64,000 bases of DNA. Source: Bursaphelenchus xylophilus (Eukaryota; Nematoda; Chromadorea; Rhabditida; Aphelenchoididae). A program made the translations under genes and the position numbers. The notes under the pieces are model-generated. The model was not told the DNA's origin. It ran no database searches and was given only the letters and a program-made list of their open reading frames with translations. The stretch spans positions 1,302,001-1,366,000 of the forward strand of contig CAJFCV020000003.1 in NCBI GenBank assembly GCA_904066235.2, read 5' to 3'. This document shows positions 23,001 to 35,000 of the stretch, one piece after another. The number at the start of each line of letters is the position of its first letter. The first letter of the stretch is position 1.

Positions 23001-26000
23001 GCCGGAAAAACATTTTTGGAAAGAATTTTAAAAAAAAAATTTTTGACTTTGCTATGCAAAAAAATGTCATAGTAAAAGAATGTAAGATGGATTTTTCTCA
23101 AAAAAGCATTTCAAAACCTTACCACAGCCTTGCAAAGTTATTGAACCCAAAAAATCCCATTTTTTCCCTTAGTACAACAAAAAAATCTAATTTTTTCTCT
23201 AGTGCAATATAGTAATATCCGCAATTTCTAAATCCCCGAAAATCGTTGAAATGACCTTCGCATGGCATTTACCTCAATCCCTGAAAATTGCCGGGTGCCA
23301 TTTTTAATCAAACCCGCGGGGGGACACAGTCAAACCGTTGGGGTTTCATGATTAGCCCCGCAGACATTACAATTTGTTGCGCACGCGATTCGCAGCCCTC
23401 AGGGCTGAAGGAAAACGCGGGGATTTAGCCGGTCTAGACCGGGTCGGCCCCTCTCTATTAATATGGGGCCGTTTTTAGCGCGCAGTAATCGAGGGTCATG
23501 ACTCAGGGGGATTAGAGAGAGGAGGGCCCGGGATTAGATACCGTTTTTGGAGGACAAAGGCTGGAGCTGTGCGCGTTTTGGGAGGGGATAAGAATAAGAT
23601 AAGACAATGTGCTCTTTGACTTGCAAGCGGCCGATATTCAAGAAGTCTGTGGCCAAAGAGCAGAGAAAAAAATTACATAAATATCAGTCTGTCGGGAAAA
23701 TAATGTGGATTTGTCGTGGATCTCTCGCCTCATTGCAGTTGCAGTCCAAATTTTTAGTCGCAGCTAGCCTTTGCAAAGCGATGATAGCCGATTTCAAGGT
23801 CCACATTATTTTCCCGACAGACAGATATTCAGTTACAGCCGCTTTTATCAGTCTGTCGGGAAAACAATGACCACTGTGTCGCCGCGCCAATCGTGTCGCT
23901 GAAGAAAAAAGCAACTTGACTTTGGCTTGAAGGCAATTCACTTTCTCGATGCAATTTTTGATGCGACAGAGGGCTCATTATTTTCCCGACAGACTGATTT
24001 TTTACCTCTCTGATTTCCTCAAAATTTTTTAATCGTATTCTACATAGAATAAATATAATTCATCGACACGTTTAGCTAACACTTTAGCGGCATTCTCGAG
24101 ATATTCAACAAGCTTTACTTATACGCAAAAGGGTCGGAAAAATGATGACTTCTATTGGTCAGTCTGTCGGGAAAATAATGTGGATTTGTCGCGGCAAAAC
24201 CTCTCACCTCGTCATAGCAGCAGCCCAAATCTTTAGTTGCAGCTAGCCCTCAAGTGATGATAAAAAATCTCAAGGTTCACATTATTTTCCCGACAGACTG
24301 ATACTGCGGCATCGCCGTCGTTCGAAACTTCAAAAAATAGGGACAGTGCTACAAGCAGGGACTTCAGAAGCAGAAAAGATTTAAATTTTTTTACAATTCT
24401 CATCACCAGAGGCATAGAGACAACTCCCATCGCTAAATCAAACTGACCCACTTTCCCTTTCCAACCTCAATTCTTAACCCGCCTTAGGGCCCAAAAAAAT
24501 CGACGACTCAAAGAAAAAAAGAAAGATTTTTCGTCACAGTCTAGACACGTACGCCGAATGTAAGTACGTGTCGAAAGTGTAACATCCACCGTCACAACTT
24601 TGGACACATTTTTGGACATCGACAAAAAAAAATTTGGGGCGGCGCCTACGAACGCCCTTTTGTCCGTGGGACAAAAGGCCGAAAATTTGGAAAACCCATA
24701 AAATTATTCGCTCTTCAGCGCGATTGTTATGAAAAAAAAAAATTTTATAAAAACCGAAACAACAAGGTGTTTGGATTTGGGGGGAGAGAAAAAATGAGAT
24801 TTTTTGGGGACAAATCGAGGGTTTTTTTTGGATTTGAGCCGATTACGGTCCATTTTCAGGGATTTTTTGGGGGAAATACGGTAATTGAAAGATCACTGAA
24901 TATACGTCAAAGAGTCCTGAGCCTGTCGGGAAAATAATGAGCACTCTGTCGCATCGAAAATCCCATCATCGTCGAGAAAATAAACTGTCTTGTGGGAAAA
25001 ACAAAAATTTCGGTTCAGCGACGTGATCGGCTCCGCGACATGGCTCATTATTTTCCCGACAGACCAATTAGAGGGATAACCAAGTATCAGTCCGTCGGGA
25101 AAATAATGTGGGCATCGCTTTGCGACGGCTAGCCGCAGCTGGGGATGTGCCTGCAAGGCGAGAAATTTTGCCGTGGCAAATCCACATTATTTTCCCGACA
25201 GACTGATACTCCACTGTCAGCGAGAAATCCACGTTATTTTCCCGACAGACTGATACTCCACTGCCAGCAATAAATCCACATTATTTTCCCGACAAACTGA
25301 TCTAAAGACTTCTTGCACCCAGTAGTATTAACTGCCCAGAAAAACTAACCTGAAATGGAAATAAGGTCGTCTTTTATAAAGCCATGGCCTTTCCAGCCTA
25401 AACAGGATACAATTCCCCTCCTTCATTTACCACATATAATGTAAAGTTTAACCCATTTCCGACTACAAACCGCTCCACCCTCACTTTCTCCGCCTACCAT
25501 AGCCGGCTACGGTAGCACGGTTCGCAATAAACAGCAACCCCGAAAAGAGCCTCCTCTATGCTGTCTGTACGCCAAAAAGTGACTTTTTTACACTGCCGTC
25601 GCTCAATTTACCGCCTTCCCGTTGGCATATGCCCCCTAATTTCCGCCGCTAATCCGCTACAAAAGGCCCAAAGTCAAAAGCTCAAGCCGGTTTGGCTAGA
25701 AACCGTCGCTTCCAAATTTTGCACTTCCGACCCAAAAAACTCTTAACGTCTATTGCGTGCACTGCGCGAGCGACGTGCAGTTCGGAATGACGAAAGGCGT
25801 TACGTCGATGAGGGGTTTTTTCGGAAACCTTTTTCGGGTTCATGCAATGGATTTTTTGGACAGAAGATTAATCGCTGGTATCACGACTAATACGCCCGAT
25901 GAGACTACAAGAAATGTAGAGCATTTTGAGACCAAAACTTTTTGCATAGCCTGCGGGGATGTGGGAGAAAAATCGTTTTCAAAATTGGCACTAAAGCCTC

Positions 26001-29000
26001 GGAAATTTGGGCTTTTTCGTTATTTTTCAGGCAAAAATCGCGTTTTAAAAGCTGCTAGATGGACGTTAGAATATTCTGAGAGGCATCGTCTCTTAGTAGA
26101 AGCCAAAAAAATTGTATGCCCTAAGGGGTCTTTGCCTGAAAATCGGTAAAAACCAAAAATTTTCGATATCTTTCGAACTTTTTGACTTACAGTCTGAAAA
26201 TTTCAAGAATTCTCGAAGATTTTGTAGTCGTATTTTATAGCTACTACAAGATTTTATCTTTTAACCTCATCATTTACCAGCTACAATCTTTTTACCGCCC
26301 GACAAAAACCAAATTCCCGCTCGACGAATGACCGCTCATCCATACAATACAATACGACAAATGCACCCGGCACGTCCACACACCGCAGGCACTGAAAAAC
26401 CCGGCACTCGAGTCTAGACAATGCTGTAATGGCATTCAAGAAGATTGTAGCGATCTGCAGGACCTTACAAGCAAAAGGCTTTAAACTGTCAAATCAAGCG
26501 GTTTAAAGCGGATTAACAGCAGAATACTACGAAAAGCCGTAGCAAATGCTCCCTCGCACGTATATTGATATCGTACAAAGAATTCAGCGTACGTTGGGAA
26601 GTACAAAAATGCTTTCTTTAAGATTTCTGGGAACTTTTCTGTAACGTGAATATAAACGGGATAAAAATGCAATGTTTGCAAGTGTTACAGTTAACCAAAG
26701 TTCATTAGTAACGTCTTTGGAGTCTAAATTTCTCAGTACAACCACTTCAGAAACAATAAATCAAAAAAAAATTAGTCCCACCACGAAAACTTCAGATTTT
26801 GGCATTCTGCAACAACCCCCGAAATGGCCCGTAATCGGCTCGGGTTGGATGAAAAAGGTCTCATACCTCATGAAAGGTAAAAAATACGGCTATGTCGTTG
26901 TAAAACCAAGGAATTTCGTTGCGTGACCCAAAAATATGCCATATGTTCGGAGAACGACAAAAAACAGCTTTGACGTCAAAATGTCGCACTGATTACGGCA
27001 TTTCAGTCTTTGTTTCTTGTAGTGTCATAGTCCAAAACGATAAATTCTTTTTTTACATTGAGCCAAAGATATTACAGTAACAAAAAAGGCTCAGATCTTT
27101 TGAAATGGCAAAGAAAAAATGTTTGTTACCGTAAGACTAGAGGTATAAACGGTCAACCCGGCTTCCTAAAAAGTGTTCACACTAGTGTACATGGCCGACG
27201 TAAAGTCTATCATACGCTTAAACCCCCAAAAAAACAAATTACTGCCACTTCAAAGATTCAAGTACCCCTATAAATGGATGGTTAATACCGGATTTCTCAG
27301 ACCACTGTCCAAAAGTGTGTCCGTGCCTGCGGATTTAAATTTGTAGACTACAAAAGCTCCCGGAATCTCACCCTTTCTCATCGAGGGTCTCAGCCAGATA
27401 AACGTATTTCGCTTGGACTATGTGCTTGCTAATCCGGAGAGAGAAAAAAAGGGCGAGAAATTCACGTTTTCTAAATTTCATCGCAACAGAAAAAGGTTTG
27501 TCGCTTTAGTGGTTTCACAACGATCTTTGCAATTTTAGTTTGTCTGGAAAATAATGAGCGCTCTGTTGCATCAAAACTCACAAAATGAATTCTGTTGCGG
27601 GAAAATCAAATTGCTTTTCAATTCAGCGACGCGATCGGCACAGCGACACTGTGCTCATTATTTTCCCGACAGGCTGAAATTAGTCTATGAAAAGAGAATT
27701 CCGTCGCGACAACATTCATGTTCTCGGCAGCGATGCGATTTTCCATAGCCAGAATTTTCATTATTTTCCCGACAGACCGACATGTCGGTCCGTCGGAAAT
27801 TTGGCCATCTTGTAGCGAATCAAATTTGAGACACATAGACAAGAAGAAATTTGTCAATACAATCATGCAACCAGCACTTCTGGATTGCAGAAGTTTCAAA
27901 CATGAGATTTTTTTGATTGTCATTACGAAATTTATACGGCGGCGTTCCTTACAATATTTATATTTTCTGAAAGCCAGCTTTTTACTCTACTGCCACACCA
28001 AATTTCAGCCTTCTAGCGCAAACGGCTAGCGAGATATGGAGAGAAAAAGCAAGCGCATTCCGAAAAAAATTGAAAAAGTCGCGGAGATCGGTTGTGTCCC
28101 AAAAGTACAGAATTCCGTGCGACAGTAAAAATTTATCCGCAAATTTACTTCTCTCCTCTTTCCTTCTAGTCTTTGTGCCCTCCCTCCAATTGTGACAAGC
28201 CCCCTTTGCACACTGCTAATATTCGAAATTTGACTTTTCCAAAAATCACGCCAACTCTGCACTCTAATTCCCGAAAGTTCCCTCGTTTCCGGCGTTGCAA
28301 AATCAGCGGTTTTGCGGAAAGCGAAAAAAAAGGCATTACAACGGCTTCAGCTCATCCGCGTATTTGTAGTCCCATCTCCGTTTTCTTCGACGTGTTTCTT
28401 ATCCTCATCCAAACAATAAGAGTCCGAAGGTTCTTTGGTCCGCCGCGTAATCTGCTAGCGGTACGGTACGCCCGAGGTCTTCGCTCTTGTTCCCTTCGCT
28501 TAATCTGCACTCAGTTTTCGGTTTTTTCATTGGTGGTTTGGTGAAATCAGTCTGTCGGGAAAATACTGAGCACTTTTTCAAAGGGCCGATCGGGTCGCAA
28601 AAAGAAAAAAATAACCATGAATTTTGCAAAAACCTGTCAAAGATTTTTCGAACCGCCCTATGGCGATAAAATTCTGATGCCCTAAGTGTAATAACCGAAA
28701 AAAATTTTGTAAAAAATAGCAGATGTACAGGGTCTTTCAAGAAATGTGCAGGAAAGTAGGAGGCTATAACTTTCGGCGTAGGCGGCGCAGAGAGTTCGTT
28801 TTTGGAATATGTATTTTTCAGTGACATTATTTTTTGCCTACGAAATAACAAGCTTTTAGAGTGCAAACTGAGGTCACTACGACCTTCTGAAGTAAAGGCA
28901 TCTCTACCCCGAAAACCAGGTTTTTTCGGTTGAAAATGATCGAGAAATTTCGGTCTTTTTCGGTTGAAAATCACCAAGAAATGTCGGATCTTTTCAGGGG

Positions 29001-32000
29001 TTCCGATAGAGTTGACGTTGAAAAAAGGGAAGGATGTTGCCAACACGTTGGAAATTTAGCAAATATTCGGCTAGCCTCAACTTGGGGCAGATTTCGAGTT
29101 TATTTTTCGGTATCTTCCGCGAAGAAGCGTGACATCATTTAGGGATTTGAGGAACCTGGAATCGGCTAGCCAAGGCACCAGAATGGCTGTGAAGTCTTAT
29201 AAAAACTAGTCAAAGGGTGTAATGGGCGTCAAAGGGCAGGAATGACAACAAAACTTTTAAACTGCTAACAAAAACTGGTTGGCTAGCCAAAGTGTCAGAA
29301 TGAAGAGCAGCCGAATATTTGCTTAATTTTCAACGTATTGGCAATTCCCTTCCCTGTTTTCAACGTCAGCTCTATCGAAACCCCCCAAGAAACCCGACAT
29401 TTCTCGGTGATTTTCGACCGAAAAACTCTGAAATTTCTCGATCATGTTCAACCGAAAAACCCTGGTTTTCGGGGTAGAGATGCCTTTACTTCAGAAGGTC
29501 GTAGTGACCTCAGTTTGCACTCTAAAAGCTTGTTATTTCGTAGACAAAAAATAATGTCACTGAAAAATACATATTCCAAAAACGAACTCTCTGCGCCGCC
29601 TCCGCCGAAAGTTATAGCCTCCTACTTTCCTGCACATTTCTTGAAAGACCCTGTAAATGTGAAAAACGAGATTTTTTGTCAAATAGCTGAAAAATAGCAA
29701 AAATGAGCGTAAACTGGCAATAATTTATTAACTTTAGGCAAAATAGGGCACCACGTGACAGGATATAGCCCAACGTGATATGATAAATTAATTTTCTTTA
29801 GAACGCTGTCGAAAATTTTTTGTGAAAATGAGATTTTTAAGCCAAGAAATGAAAAGATTGGCAAAATAAGTGAATGTCCTCAATTTAGGCTAACACAGAG
29901 TAAACTGTAACGTCTTTCAAGACACACATGCATCTAAGAGCCGCCTGAAACTCCTAACTTTTCATTTACAGCCTTGAGAGCAGGCAAACGTCTCTTTAAG
30001 TACTCGAAATCCCTCGTACAGTACGTCAAGTCAAATTGAGACTCCCTTCATTCCTTTGTCCGATGCTCAACATCACTTCCTCCACCCTCACATCACCCCC
30101 AACATCAACATCGCTAAATCGCAAAGGTTGTTGTCGTGAACGGCTAAACCGCTCGGGGAACCACGATTTTGAAAATTGGAAAACAAAGAAATTGTTGGAA
30201 AAATGAGCCGGATATAGCCCTGATTCGGAAAGGAGATTAGCATTCGCACACAAAGGCACAATATCCACCTTCCGATGTTTAATGCCCATTATCCAGGTTT
30301 GCACGGTGCGGTGAAAATGAAAAGGATTTTTGCACGGTGCGGCGGTAATTTGGGATACTGTAAGGTTTCGGATAGTAAATAAGAGACAAATATACTTTCT
30401 TTATGCAGTATAGTGCGGAGAGAACTTATATTTGCAGAACTTAGAGGAATCTTCAAAAAAACGCACCGTGCACAGAAATTTTCCAAGTTCAGGGAAAGGC
30501 GGCCGAAACATCGGCCGAAACCGTTAAATTACCGTGTAGAAAGAAACCTAAGACCACTGTGACGACATACCGATCAAAAAGTTGTTCAATTTCGGCTTGT
30601 ACTGGCCAATTTTCCCTAAACTGCACCGTGCAGGTACATTTTCGTAGTTAAGGAGAAAGCGGCCGAACATTCGGCCGAAAAACATCAACTTGTCATGTAG
30701 AAAAAAAGTTTAGACCCCCGTGATGATAAGGCTGTCAAAAAGTTTATCAATTCCGGCTGGTATTGGCCAATTTTCACGAAACCGCGCCGTACAAGGCCAT
30801 TTTTGAATTTCAGCAATAGAGCGGAAGAAAAATAGGCCAAAAACGTTAAATTATCATGTAGGAAGAAACTGTAGATGTTCATCAAGATATACTAATCAAA
30901 AAGTTACTCAATTCCGCCTGCTATTGGCAATTTCCGCTAAACTGCACCATGCAGGGCTATCTTGAAAGTTCAGGGAAAAACGTCCGAACAGTCAGCCGGA
31001 AACTTTACGTTATCATGTAGATAGAAACGGTAGACCTTCATCAAGATTTATCGATAAAAAAGTGATTTAATTCCGGCTGGTATTGGCCAATTTCCCTTAA
31101 ACTGCGCCGTGCAGGGCCATTTTTGAATTTCGGCCGAAACCCTCAAGTCATGGTCCAGAAAAAACGTATAGACCCTCATCAAGACAGAAAAATCAATAAG
31201 TTGTTCAATTACAGTACGTATTGGCCAATTTCCGCCAAACCGGGCCGTACAAAACCATTTTTTTAAGTTCATCAGAAAGCGGCCGAACAGTAGGCCGGAA
31301 GCTTCAAATTATCATGTAGATTGAAACCGTATGCCCTTACGAACATAAAGGATTCAAAAAAATTGCACAGTTCCAGCTCGCAATGGCCAATTTCCCCTAA
31401 ACAGCACCGTGCAGCGCCCACTTCGCCGATCCGCATAGCGCGACCGAACCGCCAGCCGCAACGTCACACTATCGTATAGCATAAATCTTTAGACCCTTAT
31501 CAAGGCGGGCTAATCCGGCGGCAGGGTGGGGCCGCTTCTATGTCGCGCGGGCCGTGTATTTTTGGGCCTGCTCGACGGCACGGTGCATGGGATTAGTGAG
31601 GCGGCGGTCGGCGGAAATGTCAGGCGCGGATTTGCGAGCCCCAAATGTCAATGGCATTAACGTACAATACCACGACACCGCGATGAAGACGAAGACGGCC
31701 CTACGGTAGCGCGCGTATATTTTGGGCATGGTATTTGGGGGATTAAGGGGACAAAGAGCCAAAAAGAGACCAGACAATCCTGGAATTCAGGCTAAAGGCC
31801 ACGGGCATAATGTCGCGTAAGCTGCACGAATGATGAGCAAAGGTCTAGACAGTATTAGAAAGACTGCAGATCGCCGATAAGACCATTGCAAACTGTTTTA
31901 ATGGATATTTTTGCAATTCTTATATTATCCATGACAAGAGATTAGTAAAAGCTTCAAAAAACAAAGTTACCGTAGTCCTGTAGCAAAACAATTAACTAAT

Positions 32001-35000
32001 CAAGACTCTACACATAATATTACTTCGTTTACACCTGTTGCAGATTGAATTGTAAAATTTTAATCACCTTTTTTAAGTATTTTTGTCACTTCAAGCAGTC
32101 CCCAAAACCCATGTGAAAATGTAAACCTACCCCGAAAGCAGGGAGTTGTAGGGGTTGCCAGCGACGTGCTGTTGATTCATCAGTAGTTTAAAGGCGTTCG
32201 AACTTTCGGCTTCCAGCTTCATCGCGCTTGAAGTCACTACCGCCGTCCCGCTGGACCCCGGCTCGAGCTGCTGTGTGGAGGTTTTGGGTACCGAGGTAGA
32301 CGAGGTCGAGGGCTTCATGGAAGTCTGAAATATGACTTATTGTATATACATACTCTTAGCTCTTTATTTCAAGCAATAAATAACCGAAAAAAGCGAAAAA
32401 AAGTCAAAAAATGGCCGAAAAAATGTTTCATCGTATAAAATGTCTCTAATGAAAGCTTATTGTCGCAAAATCAGCTATTTGTCTCTTAACCAAACGTGTT
32501 TTACCTGGCTAGGACGGAGGAAAGGCGGTCGTTCCGGCTGATGCTCTGGCTGACTGCTGGTTGAGGTGGGTTGTGATGCCAGAATCGGGTCGCCTTCGGA
32601 CTTTAAATCGCTGATACTCTCGCCGACCTGGCGCTGAAAATTTTTCAATTGTTTTTAACGTAAACTAAGGCCTCTAATATTCTATAAACATATATAAATC
32701 TATGAAAAATCGACTGTGCTCTTTCTAAAATACGATTTTCCAGCATTCTCCGGTAAATAAGAGTAAAAATGGAAAATTAAGAATTTTCGAGCCAAGAAAG
32801 GGAAACTCAGCCCGCCCTTATACCGTAAATCATAGCATGTATCATGCACTCTAGCACACGCCGCATCCTCTTCCTCCTCGGGCCCGGCCCCACCTACGAG
32901 GAGCCGCCGCTTCGAAACGCCTAACCTTCTCATTAAAGCCGGCTAAGAGTGCATGTGCGAGAGCCGGCGGTGGCCAGGTTAATAACCACGCTAGACGTCG
33001 TCGAAGAGAAAGTACACCGCCTCTTACGGCGGCCGCTACAACGAGCGAGGAGCCGCCGCCGGCCACCACGACGACGAAGAAAGGCGCATCGGGTAACAAA
33101 TCCGACCATCCGCCTTATAATTATACGCAATTCGAACTTTCCCGCACCGGGCCCTATTTATTCCCTTGGGCGTTTTGTACTCGCCGTGTGGAGTTGAATT
33201 TAGTACAAACCGCGCCGCGGATTCGCACCATTTCCAGGGCGCTTCGGGCAAAGGGTAAGCGGGATAAAAGATATTGTCGTATCTTGGACAAAAAAGAGAG
33301 AAAAACAAATAGAAGTGAGAATGTAGCCGAGACATGGTCGTATTTTTGAGTTTACCGCGAAAAATCTTGATTTCCAAAATAAATTTCAACAAATTTCAAA
33401 GAATTTCAAAAAATTTTTTTTTCGAATTTTAAATTTTTTTGGTGAAAAAACAACGTCAAATTGTTTTGAAAAAAATCTCAGGGATATGTGGTGTTTGAGG
33501 ACTACATATAATGTCCCAAACTGCAGAAAGGAAGAGAATTTATAGCCAAAATGAAAATGTATTCGGGAAATTTCGAAAAATTCGAAAAATTTCGTACTTC
33601 TCCCAAGAAAATTTCAAAAATTTCTCTGACCTTGAAACTAGATTCTATTAGAAGACCTGTGTCCAAAAATCACCACACTAGAGCCTAAGGCGTTCGAAAA
33701 AATCGAATTTTATCTTCACCATCCCGGCCAGCTCACGCATCTCCCGAAAATCCGTCAGAACCGCCCGCGGACATGGATAGGTGGGTAAACCGGCGGTTAT
33801 ATAAGCGGCCAGACTACCGGGCTGTGACATTCCACGTGCCCCATCTTAATGCGCGCTAATTGCCGGCTGTTCCACGGGCCTGAAGATCGCGGCTGACGTT
33901 AATATGACATAGTCAGCGAAAGTGCGTTTCGTACTTTGGGCATCCCGTAAACTAATTGGAAACCGGTAAACAGTGGTGTCGAAAACAGCGCCAGAATCTT
34001 TGAAGGTCTAACGGGCTCAAGAACGGCTCTTCGAGTGCCTGTATTGTGCGGGAAGGGCGGTATAAGTTACCGACATTTTTCGTTCGTCCGAAGATTCACG
34101 TTTTTGGAGCAAAACGGGCGAAATTCGGTGGAATATGGAGGTCGCGGACCTCAAATTCCGTCTCCGAACAAATAATTTGTCGCTGCGAAAAATGGGAATC
34201 GCAGCGGAGGGCAAAAAACAAAATTGCACCGTGCAGGCGCAGTTTTTGGACCTGCACGGTGCAAAATGATTCTTTCGAATTATCGCTCAAAATGCACAGT
34301 GCAGAGTCGCAGAAAATTATAAAGACTTTTTGTCGCAAGTAGTAACATAGAATCTACAGAGCAGTTTTTGATTTTAATGCCCCTACAAGTATTTTCATAA
34401 ATTGCGTAGACTTCGCGACGAACGGCAAAAAAATGTCTACGCACATTTTTGAAAAATGTGCGTAGACACTGCGCCAATAATTTCAGCCCTGTGGATTACT
34501 GTAATTCTTCTAAAAATACGAGTTTCCGCAGCGAAGAAATTCCTGGGAGATATTCGGAAAATAAGGTAAAATACGGAACAAAAGAGAAAAATTTCGTTTA
34601 ATTTTCTACCGCTTGGCAACGAAGGAATTTTCTAGGGGTAATGAGGGAAATAAGGTAAAATACGTTGTAGGAAAAAAAGACCAAACTTTATTTTACTCTA
34701 AAACAACAGTAAGACTCATATTCTTCACTACTGAAGGCAGTGACAGCTCGAAATTACTGTAATTTTTTCAAAAATCATAATTTTCTCAAAGCTCCCCAGA
34801 TCAAAATTCTTCCCCAAATCAATAAAAAAATCGTTCAAGCGAACGCCAAAAGAACGTCCAGCAAGCCAGCTGACCATAAGACACCGCAAAAGACCACAAA
34901 TACTCATATGATGTTATATTATACCGCACGGATCACGTAGACTCGAAAGTTAAAGGTCCGCCGTCGAAAAAACCCGCGTGCTTGCCGCAAAAGCGGACAA

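Larger units (their letters stand above)
16270..32130. other. Intron 5 of nhr-6 (15.9 kb)
   Basis: Largest intron. It holds AT low-complexity DNA, GCACNGTGC satellites, family A dimers, a mariner-like foldback and several GC-rich islands, listed separately. No nested gene is supported. Plus-strand ORFs at 25558-25746 and 25757-26149 lack recognised domains, and a possible short exon at 19730-19796 (acceptor ATTTTCAG, donor AA|GTAAAT) has no partner. Confidence 0.7.

Noticed and set aside
25757..26149. 130-codon plus-strand ORF in intron 5
   Set aside because: No recognised domain and no supporting splice sites; likely chance in a moderately GC-rich stretch.
28405..29046. 213-codon minus-strand ORF
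   Set aside because: Lies mostly in the left arm of the foldback element; the same peptide appears from the opposite arm.
30300..31440. Spaced palindromes read as a CRISPR array
   Set aside because: Units are about 160 bp with one short palindrome each, the host is eukaryotic and there are no cas genes; this is a satellite.
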